A stretch of DNA of 64,000 bases from Curtobacterium sp. VKM Ac-2865 (GCF_015350905.1 NZ_JADKRZ010000003.1:310001-374000), one strand, 5' to 3'. Numbered from the stretch's first letter, positions 22,844-32,530 are shown. Program-made: numbers and translations. The notes: generated from the sequence alone by a model not told the origin.

Positions 22844-25117
22844 TTGGAGGGTCCCGAGATCAAGTTCGCTGAAGCGATCATCGACAACGGTCGCTACGGC
22901 ACCAGGACGGTCCGGTTCGAGACCGGCCGTCTCGCGCAGCAGGCACAGGGTGCCGTCGCCGCGTACCTGGACGAAGAGACCATGCTGCTGTCGGCCACCA
23001 GCGCCGGCAAGCACCCGCGGGAGGGCTTCGACTTCTTCCCGCTGACGGTCGACGTCGAGGAGCGTTCGTACGCCGCCGGCAAGATCCCCGGCTCGTTCTT
23101 CCGCCGCGAAGGCCGTCCCTCGACGGAGGCCATCCTGGTCTGCCGTCTGATCGACCGGCCGCTGCGCCCGTCGTTCGTCGACGGTCTGCGCAACGAGGTC
23201 CAGATCGTCATCACCGTCCTGAGCATCGCTCCGGACGAGTTCTACGACGCGCTGGCCATCAACGCCGCGTCCGCGTCGACGCAGATCTCCGGTCTGCCGT
23301 TCTCCGGCCCGATCGCCGGTGTGCGCCTCGCGCTGATCGGTGACCAGTGGGTCGCGTTCCCGAAGGCGTCGCAGCTCGCCGAGGCCGTCTTCGACCTCAC
23401 CGTCGCCGGCCGTGTCGTCAAGGACGACGCGGGCAACGAGGACGTCGCGATCATGATGGTCGAGGCCGAGGCCACCGAGCACAGCTGGGACCTCATCCAG
23501 GGCGGCGCCACGAAGCCCGACGAGGCCGTCGTCGCGCAGGGCCTCGAGGCCGCGAAGCCGTTCCTCAAGGTCCTCGTCGAGGCCCAGGCCAAGATGGCTG
23601 CGCAGTCGGCCAAGGAGATCCAGGACTACCCGGTCTTCCCGCCGTACGCGCCCGAGGTCTACGACGCGGTCGAGTCCATCGCCCTGTCCGAGCTCGGCGA
23701 CGTCTACAAGATCGCCGCCAAGACCGAGCGCCAGGACGCGGACGACGCCCTCAAGGCCCGTGTCAAGGAGGCCATCGCAGCCAAGGTCACGGCCGGCGAG
23801 CTCCCCGAGAGCGCCAACGGCCAGGTCAGCGGCGCGTACAAGTCGGTCACCAAGAAGGTCGTCCGCGGTCGCATCCTGACCGAGCAGATCCGCATGGACG
23901 GCCGCGGCCTCGCCGACATCCGTCCGCTCGACGCCGAGGTCGCCGTGATCCCGCGCGTCCACGGTTCCGCGGTGTTCCAGCGCGGCGAGACGCAGATCCT
24001 CGGCGTCACCACGCTGAACATGCTCAAGATGGAGCAGCAGATCGACTCGCTGTCGCCCGTCAAGAAGAAGCGCTACCTGCACCACTACAACTTCCCGCCC
24101 TACTCGACCGGTGAGACCGGCCGCGTGGGTTCGCCGAAGCGGCGCGAGATCGGGCACGGCTTCCTCGCCGAGCGCGCCCTCGTGCCGGTGCTGCCGTCGC
24201 GTGACGAGTTCCCGTACGCCATCCGTCAGGTGTCCGAGGCGCTCAGCTCGAACGGCTCGACCTCGATGGGCTCCGTCTGCGCCTCGACCCTGTCGCTGCT
24301 CAACGCCGGTGTGCCCCTCAAGGCCCCCGTCGCCGGCATCGCCATGGGCCTGGTCTCCGACACCGTCGACGGGCAGACCCGCTACGCGGCGCTGACCGAC
24401 ATCCTCGGAGCCGAGGACGCCCTCGGTGACATGGACTTCAAGGTCGCCGGCACGTCCGAGTTCGTCACCGCCATCCAGCTCGACACCAAGCTCGACGGCA
24501 TCCCGTCGTCGGTGCTCGACGCCGCGCTGAAGCAGGCCAAGGAGGCCCGCTCGGCCATCCTCGGTGTGCTGAACGAGGCGATCGACGGCCCCGACGAGAT
24601 GGCCGACACCGCTCCTCGCGTCATCTCGGTGCAGATCCCCGTCGACAAGATCGGCGAGCTGATCGGCCCGAAGGGCAAGACGATCAACGGGATCCAGGAC
24701 ACCACCGGTGCCGACATCTCGATCGAGGACGACGGCACGGTCTACATCGGTGCCGTCGACGGTCCGTCCGCCGAGGCCGCGCGTGCGCAGGTCAACGCGA
24801 TCGCGAACCCGACCAACCCGGAGATCGGGGACCAGTTCCTCGGCACCGTCGTGAAGATCGCCACGTTCGGCGCCTTCGTGTCGCTGCTCCCGGGCCGCGA
24901 CGGTCTGCTCCACGTCTCCGAGGTGCGCAAGCTCGCCGGTGGCAAGCGCGTGGAGAACGTCGAGGACGTCCTGGGCGTCGGCCAGAAGATCCTGGTCGAG
25001 GTCACCAAGGTCGACGACCGCGGCAAGCTCTCGCTCGCCCCGGTCGTGGCGGACGAGGTCGACACCGACGGCCGTGACGACCACGCGTCGCACGCCGAGG
25101 CGCCGGCCGAGGGCTGA
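22844..25117 (+). CDS. pnp: polyribonucleotide nucleotidyltransferase (PNPase)
   Basis: A 757-residue phosphorolytic 3'-5' exoribonuclease, also able to add tails. Two RNase PH domains (about 10-145 and 345-560) flank a helical domain. [24 protein letters not shown] and the [19 protein letters not shown] active-site Asp cluster lie in the second. A KH domain ([19 protein letters not shown]) and an S1 domain ([33 protein letters not shown]) follow. The start is an unusual TTG at 22844, supported by AAGGAGG and by the conserved residues [16 protein letters not shown] directly after it. A perfect palindrome follows the stop. Confidence 0.97.
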   Translation: MEGPEIKFAEAIIDNGRYGTRTVRFETGRLAQQAQGAVAAYLDEETMLLSATSAGKHPREGFDFFPLTVDVEERSYAAGKIPGSFFRREGRPSTEAILVCRLIDRPLRPSFVDGLRNEVQIVITVLSIAPDEFYDALAINAASASTQISGLPFSGPIAGVRLALIGDQWVAFPKASQLAEAVFDLTVAGRVVKDDAGNEDVAIMMVEAEATEHSWDLIQGGATKPDEAVVAQGLEAAKPFLKVLVEAQAKMAAQSAKEIQDYPVFPPYAPEVYDAVESIALSELGDVYKIAAKTERQDADDALKARVKEAIAAKVTAGELPESANGQVSGAYKSVTKKVVRGRILTEQIRMDGRGLADIRPLDAEVAVIPRVHGSAVFQRGETQILGVTTLNMLKMEQQIDSLSPVKKKRYLHHYNFPPYSTGETGRVGSPKRREIGHGFLAERALVPVLPSRDEFPYAIRQVSEALSSNGSTSMGSVCASTLSLLNAGVPLKAPVAGIAMGLVSDTVDGQTRYAALTDILGAEDALGDMDFKVAGTSEFVTAIQLDTKLDGIPSSVLDAALKQAKEARSAILGVLNEAIDGPDEMADTAPRVISVQIPVDKIGELIGPKGKTINGIQDTTGADISIEDDGTVYIGAVDGPSAEAARAQVNAIANPTNPEIGDQFLGTVVKIATFGAFVSLLPGRDGLLHVSEVRKLAGGKRVENVEDVLGVGQKILVEVTKVDDRGKLSLAPVVADEVDTDGRDDHASHAEAPAEG

Positions 25118-25138
25118 ACACCCCTCGCCTGACTGCAC

Positions 25139-25174
25139 GAACGGCCGCCACTCCAGCTGGAGTGGCGGCCGTTC
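25139..25174. terminator. bidirectional terminator between pnp and the YbhB-like gene
   Basis: A perfect 36-base palindrome, GAACGGCCGCCACTCCAG followed by its complement with no loop bases. It lies 21 bases past the pnp stop and 17 bases past the convergent gene's stop. Confidence 0.85.
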
Positions 25175-25191
25175 CGCATGTGCGGGGTGGG

Positions 25192-25719
25192 TCAGGAGGC
25201 GGGGGTCTCCTGCGTTCCCATGAGCTGCGCGCGACCGACGAGGTGCTCGCGCAGCATGAAGCCGACGACCGCGGGGGTGGCGTCCGCGGGGACCTCGAGC
25301 ACGGGGACGTCGAGGGCGCTCAGCGTGAAGAAGTACCGGTGCTCGCCGTGCCCGGCCGGGGGCGCGGCGCCGAGGAAGGTGTCGGTGCCGTACTCGTTGC
25401 GGCGGCGGAGGGCCTCGGCCGGCAGCAGGGCGTCGTCCGTGCCGGCACCGGCGGGGAGCTCGGTCGCGGACGCCGGGACGTCGGTGAGGCTCCAGTGCCA
25501 GAAGCCCGAGCCGGTGGGGGCGTCGGGGTCGTACACGGTGAGCACGTAGCTCTGCGTGCCCTCGGGAGCACCGGACCACGCGAGGGCGGGTGAGCGGTCC
25601 TCGCCGCCGACGTCGGAACCGCGCGCCGAGGTGGGCAGCGCACCGCCGTCGGTGAAGTCGGGGCTGGTCAGGGTGAAGGTGGGCACCTCGGGGAGGCGCC
25701 AGAGCGGGTCGTTGGCCAT
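25192..25719 (-). CDS. YbhB/YbcL family Raf kinase inhibitor-like protein
   Basis: A 175-residue phosphatidylethanolamine-binding-protein fold. The ligand pocket motif is visible as SPALAWSGAPEGTQSYVLTVYDPDAPTGSGFWHW (the DPDAP and HW core), with the later Y.G..PP.G.HRYFF pattern as FLGAAPPAGHGEHRYFFTLSALD. No signal peptide is seen. Bacterial members have no settled role. ATG 25719 is chosen because the upstream reading frame crosses the palindrome at 25765-25802. It probably follows the ferritin-like gene in the same direction. Confidence 0.9.
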   Translation of the reverse strand: MANDPLWRLPEVPTFTLTSPDFTDGGALPTSARGSDVGGEDRSPALAWSGAPEGTQSYVLTVYDPDAPTGSGFWHWSLTDVPASATELPAGAGTDDALLPAEALRRRNEYGTDTFLGAAPPAGHGEHRYFFTLSALDVPVLEVPADATPAVVGFMLREHLVGRAQLMGTQETPAS

Positions 25720-25764
25720 GCGCCCAGGCAACCACCCGTGCCCTGGTGGTGACCGGGAGACGAA

Positions 25765-25802
25765 ACGGGAGGCACGGTGCCAGCTGGCACCGTGCCTCCC
25801 GT
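25765..25802. repeat. 38-bp perfect palindrome (family copy d)
   Basis: ACGGGAGGCACGGTGCCAG followed by its exact complement. It lies 36 bases past the stop of the ferritin-like gene on the minus strand and is the cleanest copy of the GGGAGGC family; it probably ends that transcript. Confidence 0.85.
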
Positions 25803-25837
25803 CCATCAGGTGGTCGCGCTCACCGCGACCGGTGCGC

Positions 25838-26803
25838 TCAGGCCGGGCCGGTCGCGCTCCCGGGGTTGCCGCTCGCCACGATCGCGCCGTTGACGCCCTC
25901 GGGGAAGAAGCCGCCCTTGTCGATCTGGTTCGGGTTGAGGAACACGATGTTGAGCACGCGCTCCGCGGTGCGGCCGTACGCCAGGGAGTTGGTGTCGGTC
26001 GGGACGAAGTTCACCGCGCCGGTCGACGTCGTGATGCCCTGGTCGTCGTCGGTCGGCCCGTCGAGGGAGTCGCGGGCGTCGGAGATCTTGTTCGCCGGCA
26101 CCTGCAGCCCCTTGTCGAAGAGCTTCGAACGGATGATGCCGGCGTGGTAGGCCTCGACGGCCAGGATGCCCGCCGCGGCGCTGAGGTACGTCTTGTTGGT
26201 GATGAGGGGAGCCGCGCCCTTGTAGGCGGTGACCCCCACGTCCTCGAAGACGTAGGCCCCGAGCAGGAAGGCCTCCTCGCTGGCGAAGGGATCGAACGTC
26301 CCCGTCGGACCGACGAGACCGGCGGCGCGGGCCGCCGCGGTGAAGGCGTGCGTGAAGTCGATCGCCGGACGGGACACGACCGCGCCACCGAGTGCCGACC
26401 GGAGGAACGCGACGTGCGCCCGCTCGTCGTTGGCGATCTCGGTCGCGATGCCGCGGATGGCGGGGGTCTTGAACGGCACCTTGCGGCCGCCGACGACCGG
26501 CCCCTGGGGGTCGATGCCGGTGGTCATGCTGGCGGTCAGGCCGGTGCCGAACACGGCGCGGAGGTAGAACTCCGCCTCGAGGTACTCCAGGTTGAGGGCG
26601 AAGTTGAGGATGGCGGCGTCGGAGACGGCACCGTCCTCGGCGGGGGAGGCGGAGGCTCGGTCGGTGGTGAGCACCGAGGAGCCCAGCGCGGCGATGCCGG
26701 CTGAGGCGCCGGCGACGCCGGCGGCTGCAAAGAAGCGACGTCGATCGAGAGCGTTCTCCGCGCTCCGGTCGATGGCGTGACGGATGAATCGGTTGTCGAA
26801 CAT
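25838..26803 (-). CDS. Tat-exported ferritin-like domain protein
   Basis: A 321-residue protein with a twin-arginine leader: [22 protein letters not shown] at about residues 20-40, ending near ASASPAED. The mature part begins [22 protein letters not shown], the first helix of the ferritin-like PF13668 fold, with further helix pairs [19 protein letters not shown] and [17 protein letters not shown]. The E..E and E..H pairs could hold two metals. Relatives include plant desiccation-related PCC13-62-like proteins. A role in surface stress protection is inference. AGGA lies eight bases before ATG 26803. Confidence 0.88.
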   Translation of the reverse strand: MFDNRFIRHAIDRSAENALDRRRFFAAAGVAGASAGIAALGSSVLTTDRASASPAEDGAVSDAAILNFALNLEYLEAEFYLRAVFGTGLTASMTTGIDPQGPVVGGRKVPFKTPAIRGIATEIANDERAHVAFLRSALGGAVVSRPAIDFTHAFTAAARAAGLVGPTGTFDPFASEEAFLLGAYVFEDVGVTAYKGAAPLITNKTYLSAAAGILAVEAYHAGIIRSKLFDKGLQVPANKISDARDSLDGPTDDDQGITTSTGAVNFVPTDTNSLAYGRTAERVLNIVFLNPNQIDKGGFFPEGVNGAIVASGNPGSATGPA

Positions 26804-26951
26804 CGGTGTCCTGACGTGCTGGCAGCACGGACCCGGCCGACGCTGCAGGGAAACGGGTCGGCTGGGCACGATCGGCGGGTTGGTCGACCGTGGGGTGAAG
26901 CTACCCCCGGACGGGGGTGTCCACCAGAGGGGTGCGGAAAGCGGTCGGAGG

Positions 26952-27602
26952 TCAGACGGCGAGTACGCGCTCGGCGACCCGGCCGAGCGCGGCGGTGGCG
27001 GCGATGGCGTCACCGGCGTACGCGCCGGACATCGCGCCGTCGCGGGCCAGCATCAGCTCGTCCGCGCCGTCGCCCGGCAGCGGGTGGCCCGCGTCCTGCA
27101 GCAGGTCGGCGAGTCGCTCGGTGTACCAGTCGCGGTGCGAGGCCACGACGACCCGGACCTGGTCGCGCGAGTCGTGGTACTCGGCGGCGGCGTTGAGGAA
27201 CGCGCAGCCGCGGAAGGACGGCGCGTTGACCTCGTCCGCGACGGCGGTGACCCAGGTGCGGACGGCGTCGGAGGCGCTGCCCGCGTCGGCGACCAGGGCG
27301 TCGAAGGCCTGCTGCACACGCTCGTGCTGCGTGTGCACGTAGGCCAGGATCAGGTTGTCCTTGGACCCGTAGTGCTTGTAGAACGTCGCCTTCGTGACGC
27401 TCGCCTCGGAGATGAGGCGGTCGACGCCGACGCTGTGGATGCCCTCTTCATAGAACAGCCGGTTCGCGGTCTCGAGGATGCGGACCTTCGCGCCGCCGGA
27501 GCGGGGAGCCGGGGGGACGCTCGACCCGTCCGGCGACGCGAGGCCACTGGTGCTCTTCCCGAGGAGTCGCTGGACGGTCGGTTGGGGGGAATCGACCGTC
27601 AC
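26952..27602 (-). CDS. TetR family transcriptional regulator
   Basis: A 216-residue repressor-type protein. After a 38-residue disordered N-terminus, the TetR helix-turn-helix occupies about residues 42-84 ([43 protein letters not shown]). The ligand domain has the TetR_C features [13 protein letters not shown] and the conserved [13 protein letters not shown]. Start GTG 27602 has GAGGAG upstream. Its own promoter carries an inverted repeat at 27748-27763, so autoregulation is likely. Its targets are unknown; the neighbouring ferritin-like gene lies 148 bases downstream on the same strand. Confidence 0.9.
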   Translation of the reverse strand: MTVDSPQPTVQRLLGKSTSGLASPDGSSVPPAPRSGGAKVRILETANRLFYEEGIHSVGVDRLISEASVTKATFYKHYGSKDNLILAYVHTQHERVQQAFDALVADAGSASDAVRTWVTAVADEVNAPSFRGCAFLNAAAEYHDSRDQVRVVVASHRDWYTERLADLLQDAGHPLPGDGADELMLARDGAMSGAYAGDAIAATAALGRVAERVLAV

Positions 27603-27724
27603 AGCGTGGCTCCTCGGTGGTCATCGGCTCCGCGGCTGAGTGGGGGAACTCGGTGCCGCCGAGGACTGATGTCCCGAGCCACCGGATCGGCATCTAGCGG
27701 GGGGCTTCCGATCCGGCATGACCG

Positions 27725-27763
27725 ACTGTAGCACAAAGGAGGACATACAGACGAGTCGGTCTG
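27725..27763 (-). promoter_or_regulatory. tetR promoter with probable operator
   Basis: On the minus strand TACAGT (27730-27725) is a good -10. The inverted repeat CAGAC-GAGTCG-GTCTG at 27748-27763 covers the -35 position about 17 bases upstream, as expected for an autoregulated TetR gene. Confidence 0.4.
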
Positions 27764-27838
27764 CCCTCACTTCTTGTACCCCGTTCCAGGGTGCTCCCGA
27801 CCCGCGCGCCAAGCTGGCAGGACGGTGCCGCAACATCA

Positions 27839-27844
27839 GTAGGC
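27839..27844 (+). promoter_or_regulatory. -10 element (TAGGCT) for the M16 protease gene
   Basis: It ends nine bases before ATG 27854, implying a leader of about two or three bases. Confidence 0.45.
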
Positions 27845-27853
27845 TCGACTGCG

Positions 27854-29191
27854 ATGAACCGCCCAGTCCCGCTGCCCCTCGAGGCCCCGGACACGTCCTT
27901 CCTGACGTCCGGGGGATCCTTCGTCCGCCGAACCGTGCTCCCGTCGGGCGTGCGCGTGCTGACTGAGGCGGTCCCGGCGTCCCACTCCGCGAGCATCGGG
28001 TACTGGGTCGGCGTCGGCTCCCGCGACGAACGTGCCGGGCAGTTCGGCTCGACGCACTTCCTCGAGCACCTGCTCTTCAAGGGCACGACCACCAGGAGCG
28101 CGCTCGACATCGCCGTCGCGTTCGACTCGGTCGGGGGCGAGCACAACGCCGCCACGGCCAAGGAGTACACCTGCTACTACGCCCGGGTCCGTGACGCCGA
28201 CGTCCCGATGGCCGTTCGGGTCATCGGCGACATGGTGACGAACTCCGTGCTCGAGCCCGCGGCCTTCGACATCGAGCGCGGGGTCATCCTCGAGGAACTG
28301 GCGATGGCCGCCGACGACCCGGCCGACCTCGCCGGCGAGGCCTTCTTCGCGTCGGCCTTCGAGGGGCACGCGCTCGGTCGCCCGATCGGTGGCACCCCGG
28401 AGAGCATCCGTGCCGTCCAGCGCGACGAGGTGATGGCGCACTACGCCGAGCACTACGCCCCGAACGGGCTCGTCATCACCGCGGCGGGCGCCGTCGACCA
28501 CGAGCGGTTCTGCGCCCTGGTCGACGAGGTCTTCTCCTCGGCAGGCCGTGCGCGACCCGTCGACCGTCGGACGGCGCAGCCCGTGGCCGACCCGGTCGCC
28601 GAGAAGCTCTCGGTCGTGCACCGACCGACCGAGCAGGTCAGCATGCTCCGCGGGTCGCAGGGCCTCGACCTCCGCGACGAGCGGCGCCCCGTGCTCAGCG
28701 TCCTCAACGCCGTCCTCGGCGGTGGGATGAGCTCGCGGCTGTTCCAGGAGGTCCGGGAGCGCCGTGGCCTCGCCTACGCGGTGTCGTCCTTCGCTCCCGC
28801 GTACCTCGACAACGGTGCCTTCGGGGTCTACGCCGGGTGCGCACCCGACAACGTCGCCGGGGTGATCGACATCATCGACGCCGAGTTCCGCCGCATGGTC
28901 GACGACGGCATCACCGAGGACGAGCTCCGTCGCGCGACGGGCCAGATCGAGGGCGCCCTGACCCTGTCGCTCGAGGACTCCGACGCCCGGATGACCCGCC
29001 TCGGACGCGCCGAGCTCGGCACCGGGGAGTTCACCGACCTCGACACCGCCCTGGAGCGCGTCGACCGCGTCACGACCGGCGACGTCCTCGACCTGGCCCG
29101 TGACCTCCTCACCCGTCCGACCGTCACCGCGGTCGTCGGCGACGTCGAGCAGTCCGCGCTCGAGTCCGCTCTGGGCACCGGCGGTCGATGA
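27854..29191 (+). CDS. M16 family zinc metallopeptidase
   Basis: A 445-residue single-chain M16B peptidase. The inverted zinc motif HFLEH is at residues 68-72, with the distal Glu in the following AFDSVGGEHNAATAKEYTCYYARV...ERGVILEEL region. The second, inactive half carries GGGMSSRLFQEVRERRGLAYAVSS, the usual R..Y substrate clamp. It resembles mitochondrial processing-peptidase-like and insulinase-like proteins that cut short unfolded peptides. No signal peptide is visible. In many actinobacteria this gene sits near pnp and dapB, as here. Its stop overlaps the next ATG (ATGA). Confidence 0.92.
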   Translation: MNRPVPLPLEAPDTSFLTSGGSFVRRTVLPSGVRVLTEAVPASHSASIGYWVGVGSRDERAGQFGSTHFLEHLLFKGTTTRSALDIAVAFDSVGGEHNAATAKEYTCYYARVRDADVPMAVRVIGDMVTNSVLEPAAFDIERGVILEELAMAADDPADLAGEAFFASAFEGHALGRPIGGTPESIRAVQRDEVMAHYAEHYAPNGLVITAAGAVDHERFCALVDEVFSSAGRARPVDRRTAQPVADPVAEKLSVVHRPTEQVSMLRGSQGLDLRDERRPVLSVLNAVLGGGMSSRLFQEVRERRGLAYAVSSFAPAYLDNGAFGVYAGCAPDNVAGVIDIIDAEFRRMVDDGITEDELRRATGQIEGALTLSLEDSDARMTRLGRAELGTGEFTDLDTALERVDRVTTGDVLDLARDLLTRPTVTAVVGDVEQSALESALGTGGR

Positions 29192-29799
29192 CGGAGATGT
29201 CGCACTACCTCTACCTCGTCCGACATGGCGAGCACCAGGACGCCGAGCACGGGCTGCGCGACGGCAAGCTGTCCGAGCGCGGCAAACGGCAGTCGATGCT
29301 CATCGCCGACCGCCTCGGTGGCGTGCCCTTCGACGGCGTGTACCACTCGCCGCTCGAGGCCCCGAGCGAGACCGCGTCGTTCCTGGCCCAGCGCCTGCCC
29401 GCGATCCAGCCGGAGCCGTCGACGCTGCTGTTCGACTGCATCCCGTCCGGACCGACGCCGGACATGCCGACGGCGTACAAGAAGTTCTACGGCGGGATCA
29501 CCGAAGAGGAGATCATCGCCGGACAGGCCCAGATGGGCGACGCCGTCGCCGAGTGGTTCACCCCGGCGATGCAGGACCGCCACGACCTCGTCATCACGCA
29601 CAACGCGGTGATCGGCTGGTTCGTCCGCGAGGTCTTCCAGGCCCCCGAGTGGCGCTGGATGGGCACGAACGTCGCCCACACCGCGCTCACCGTGATCCGC
29701 ATCCGCTCCGCGAAGCCCGCCGAGCTCGTCACGCTCAACGACACGGCGCACCTGCCGGTCGAGCTCCGCACCGGCCTGCCGGTGGAGCAGCCGCTCTAA
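29188..29799 (+). CDS. histidine phosphatase family protein
   Basis: A 203-residue phosphoglycerate-mutase-like phosphatase. The nucleophile motif LVRHGE (His near residue 12) and the second-half His in LVITHNAVIGWFVREVF are present, together with GKLSERGKRQSMLIADRL. The substrate is unknown. It is translationally coupled to the M16 protease by a four-base ATGA overlap, which suggests co-regulation, not necessarily a shared pathway. Confidence 0.9.
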   Translation: MTEMSHYLYLVRHGEHQDAEHGLRDGKLSERGKRQSMLIADRLGGVPFDGVYHSPLEAPSETASFLAQRLPAIQPEPSTLLFDCIPSGPTPDMPTAYKKFYGGITEEEIIAGQAQMGDAVAEWFTPAMQDRHDLVITHNAVIGWFVREVFQAPEWRWMGTNVAHTALTVIRIRSAKPAELVTLNDTAHLPVELRTGLPVEQPL

Positions 29800-29802
29800 C
29801 GT

Positions 29803-30291
29803 TCAGACGCCCCGCCGGTACCAGGCGGTCGCGTTCGGGTTGTCGTTGAAGGGCGCGACCCGGTCGTAGCCGCGGCTCCGGTACATCGCCCCCGCGGCGA
29901 CGAGCGAGTCGTTCGTGTCGAGCACGATCGCCGATGCGCCGAGCTCCGCGCCCGCGCGCTCGAGGGCGTCCATGACGGCCGTCGCGACCCCGCGGCCCCT
30001 GCCGGCCGGTGTCACGAACACGTGCTTGACCTCGAACCGCACGTCGGCGCCGTCGTCCGCGATCCGGCGGAGCCCGCCGCACCCGACGGGGGCGTCGCCG
30101 TCGTACGCCACGACGAACACGCCGCGCGGCGGGGTGAACTCCTCGGCCGGGGTGCGCTTCCGCGAGTAGGCGCCCTGCGCGCTCGGGAAGGTGGCCTCGC
30201 GCTCGTCGAGGTAGGCGTCGAGCAGGGCGTCGACCTCGGGCAGGTCCGCCGGGACGGTGCGCACGGTGACCGGGATGCGATCGAGGGACAT
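29803..30291 (-). CDS. GNAT family N-acetyltransferase
   Basis: A 162-residue GCN5-type acetyltransferase. The acetyl-CoA loop is visible as VKHVFVTPAGRGRGVATAVMDALE (R/Q-x-x-G-x-G/A), followed by IVLDTNDSLVAAGAMYRSRGYDRVAPF with the family Tyr. The substrate is not predictable. Its start codon is only 22 bp from the divergent dapB start, and both genes have a -10 in the same palindrome ATCCTAGGAT, so the message is probably leaderless. Confidence 0.9.
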   Translation of the reverse strand: MSLDRIPVTVRTVPADLPEVDALLDAYLDEREATFPSAQGAYSRKRTPAEEFTPPRGVFVVAYDGDAPVGCGGLRRIADDGADVRFEVKHVFVTPAGRGRGVATAVMDALERAGAELGASAIVLDTNDSLVAAGAMYRSRGYDRVAPFNDNPNATAWYRRGV

Positions 30292-30313
30292 GCGTCGATC
30301 CTAGGATGGGCGC
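30292..30313. promoter_or_regulatory. bidirectional promoter: overlapping -10s in ATCCTAGGAT
   Basis: The perfect palindrome at 30298-30307 reads TAGGAT on both strands. Each TAGGAT ends exactly six bases before a start codon: dapB ATG 30314 on plus and the acetyltransferase ATG 30291 on minus. Both would be leaderless and the two -10 hexamers share two base pairs. Confidence 0.65.
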
Positions 30314-31060
30314 ATGGTCACTCCCGTCGCCGTCGTCGGCGCCACCGGTCGTCTGGGGGGCCTCGTGGCCGCCGTGGTGGACGACCTCCCCGAGTTCGAG
30401 CTCGTCGCCCGGCTGTCGTCGAAGGACGGCGCCCACGAGGCCGGGCCGGCGGTGTTCAACGGCGCCGCGGTCGTCGTGGACGTCACCGTCCCGGCGCTCA
30501 GCCCCGCGATCGTCGAGCACGCCCTGGCGAGCGGGGCGAACGTGCTCGTCGGCACCTCGGGCTGGTCCGCCGCGCGGCTGGCCTCGCTCCGGACGTCGCT
30601 GGCCGACCGACCGGAGCAGGGCGCCTTCGTGGTGCCGAACTTCTCGATCGGGTCGGTGCTCGGCACCCACCTCGCCACGATCGCCGCGCCGTGGTTCCCG
30701 TCGATCGAGATCGTCGAGACCCACCACGCCGGCAAGGTCGACTCGCCGTCGGGCACGGCCGTCCGCACCGCCGAGCTCATCGCCGAGGCCCGGCGGGAGG
30801 TCGGCCCCGTCGAGGCCCCGCACGTCGACCAGCGTGCCCGCGGGCAGCAGGTCGCCAGCGTGCCGATCCACTCGCTGCGGCTGCCGGGCGTCAAGGCGCT
30901 GCAGGACGTCGTGCTGAGCGGGCCGGGGGAGACCCTGACGATCCGCCACGACACCACCGACGACGTCGCCTACGCCCCGGGCATCCGTGCTGCGCTGGCC
31001 GCGGTCGGCGCGATGCGCGGACTCACCGTCGGCCTCGGCTCCGTGCTCGGCATCGGCTAG
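30314..31060 (+). CDS. dapB: 4-hydroxy-tetrahydrodipicolinate reductase
   Basis: A 248-residue NAD(P)H-dependent reductase of the lysine/meso-diaminopimelate pathway. The Rossmann motif VVGATGRLG is at residues 7-15. The catalytic and substrate loop ETHHAGKVDSPSGTA (His137/His138, Lys141) matches the family E.HH..K.D.PSGTA. It supplies diaminopimelate precursors for peptidoglycan and lysine. dapA and dapF are elsewhere in this window. The probable leaderless start is at ATG 30314. A small membrane protein gene follows 13 bases downstream. Confidence 0.95.
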   Translation: MVTPVAVVGATGRLGGLVAAVVDDLPEFELVARLSSKDGAHEAGPAVFNGAAVVVDVTVPALSPAIVEHALASGANVLVGTSGWSAARLASLRTSLADRPEQGAFVVPNFSIGSVLGTHLATIAAPWFPSIEIVETHHAGKVDSPSGTAVRTAELIAEARREVGPVEAPHVDQRARGQQVASVPIHSLRLPGVKALQDVVLSGPGETLTIRHDTTDDVAYAPGIRAALAAVGAMRGLTVGLGSVLGIG

Positions 31061-31073
31061 GACGGCGCCGCTG

Positions 31074-31523
31074 ATGCGTCTCCGTTCGCCGTTCTGGGGC
31101 GCTGCCCTGATGGCCCTGCTGCTCGCGCTCTACATCGTGCTCGTCGGGCAGCGGGCCGTGGCGTTCATCGCGACCGGTCTGCCGATCGGCATCGCGATCG
31201 GGGTCGCCCTCGCCGTGTTCGCGGTGATCGGGGCGCTCCTGCTCGTCCTGGAGTTCCGGTTCGGCCTGCGGATCACCCGGCTCGGCGCCCGGCTCGAACG
31301 CGAGCACGGCACGCCCGCCGACGTCGTGCCCCTCCGACCGTCCGGGCGCCCCGACCGCGCCGCTGCGGACGAGCTGTTCCCGCGGTACAAGGCCGAGGTC
31401 GAGGCGACACCGGACGACTGGCGTGCGTGGTTCCGCCTGGGGGTCGTGTACGACGCGGCGGGGGACCGGAAGCGTGCGCGGGCGGCGATGCGGACCGCGC
31501 TCGCACACGCCGGGCGGGCCTGA
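31074..31523 (+). CDS. small membrane protein with a TPR-like tail
   Basis: A 149-residue protein with two transmembrane helices (about 7-28 and 32-61) followed by a cytoplasmic helical tail. The end, PDDWRAWFRLGVVYDAAGDRKRARAAMRTALAHA, has the spacing of one tetratricopeptide repeat. I do not know a named function. It sits just after dapB in the same direction and is probably co-transcribed. Confidence 0.75.
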   Translation: MRLRSPFWGAALMALLLALYIVLVGQRAVAFIATGLPIGIAIGVALAVFAVIGALLLVLEFRFGLRITRLGARLEREHGTPADVVPLRPSGRPDRAAADELFPRYKAEVEATPDDWRAWFRLGVVYDAAGDRKRARAAMRTALAHAGRA

Positions 31524-31547
31524 GCCCGTCCACGTGCCCCGCACGCC

Positions 31548-32459
31548 TCAGAACGCGGCGTCGACCGCGATCTCGGCCTGCGTGAACCGGAACACGTAGC
31601 CCGACTCCAGCAGCTTCGTCGGCACCATCCGCTGGCTCGACAGGAGCATCTCGTCGGCTGCGTCCCGCAACACCGCCCGCAGCGCGAACTCCGGCAGGCG
31701 GAACACGTACGGTCGGTGCAGGTCCTCCGCGACGCGCTTGGTGATGCGCTCGGCGACGGCGGGCTCCGGTCCGGCGAGGTTCACCGGACCGCGGACCTCG
31801 GACGCCGACGCGGCCGTCGCGAGGTGCACGATCGCGCCCACCTCGTCCTCGAGCGCGATCCACGGCCAGAACTGGCCGCCGGTGCCGAGGCGGCTGCCCA
31901 GGCCGAAGCGGGTCAGCGGGATGAGCGGCGCGAGTGCACCGCCGCCCTGGCCGACGACGATGCCGGTGCGGAGCATGACCACCCGGACGCCCTCGGGCGC
32001 CTCCGCCGCAGCGGCTTCCCACGCGGTGCAGACGTCCGCGAGGAACCCGCTGCCGGGAGCGTCGTCGTCCTGCAGCACGTCGGTGGGTCGGTCGCCGTAG
32101 ACACCCGACGCGGACCCGGACAGGAACAGGCGCGGCGGCGTCGTCGCATGGCGCATGGCCTCGACCAGCGTCGTCGTGGCGTCGACGCGGGAGCGCTCGA
32201 TCTCCCGCTTGTAGGCGTCCGTCCAGGGGAGCTTGCCGATGTTCGCGCCGGCGAGGTTGACCACCACGTCCGCGCCGTCGAGGACGGCGGGATCGAGCGG
32301 CCGCTCGCCCGGCGCCCACCGGAACTCCGTGGGGGTGCGTGGTTCGCGCCGGACCAGGGTCGACACGTGGTGACCGGCCTCGCGCAGGGCGCGGACCAGA
32401 GGGGTCCCGATGAAGCCGGACGCGCCGGCCACCAGGATCGAGAGCGGCTGTTCCGCCAT
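31548..32459 (-). CDS. TIGR01777-type NAD-dependent epimerase/dehydratase family protein
   Basis: A 303-residue extended short-chain dehydrogenase. [14 protein letters not shown] at the N-terminus binds the cofactor. The family block is [46 protein letters not shown], and [16 protein letters not shown] (the domain before the C-terminal DUF1731), ending with a motif close to [14 protein letters not shown]. It belongs to the YfcH/SulA-like group, whose reaction is not settled. ATG 32459 is supported by GGAGG six bases upstream. It is divergent from thyA with 118 bp between starts. Confidence 0.9.
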   Translation of the reverse strand: MAEQPLSILVAGASGFIGTPLVRALREAGHHVSTLVRREPRTPTEFRWAPGERPLDPAVLDGADVVVNLAGANIGKLPWTDAYKREIERSRVDATTTLVEAMRHATTPPRLFLSGSASGVYGDRPTDVLQDDDAPGSGFLADVCTAWEAAAAEAPEGVRVVMLRTGIVVGQGGGALAPLIPLTRFGLGSRLGTGGQFWPWIALEDEVGAIVHLATAASASEVRGPVNLAGPEPAVAERITKRVAEDLHRPYVFRLPEFALRAVLRDAADEMLLSSQRMVPTKLLESGYVFRFTQAEIAVDAAF

Positions 32460-32530
32460 GTGGGCCTCCATGGCAGCCACGGTACTCAGCAGCCTGGAGG
32501 CTCGGCACGCGTCCGGCCTTCGTCTCGCGC

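Noticed and set aside
21374..25735. A 1453-codon minus-strand reading frame running opposite pnp
   Set aside because: It is open because of high GC content; the plus strand encodes a complete PNPase with all domains. Only the 3' portion (21374-22564) is a real gene.
27718..27966. Small plus-strand ORF followed closely by AAGGAGG near 27736
   Set aside because: It overlaps the start of the M16 protease in another frame, and the AAGGAGG is not followed by a usable start codon at a sensible distance.
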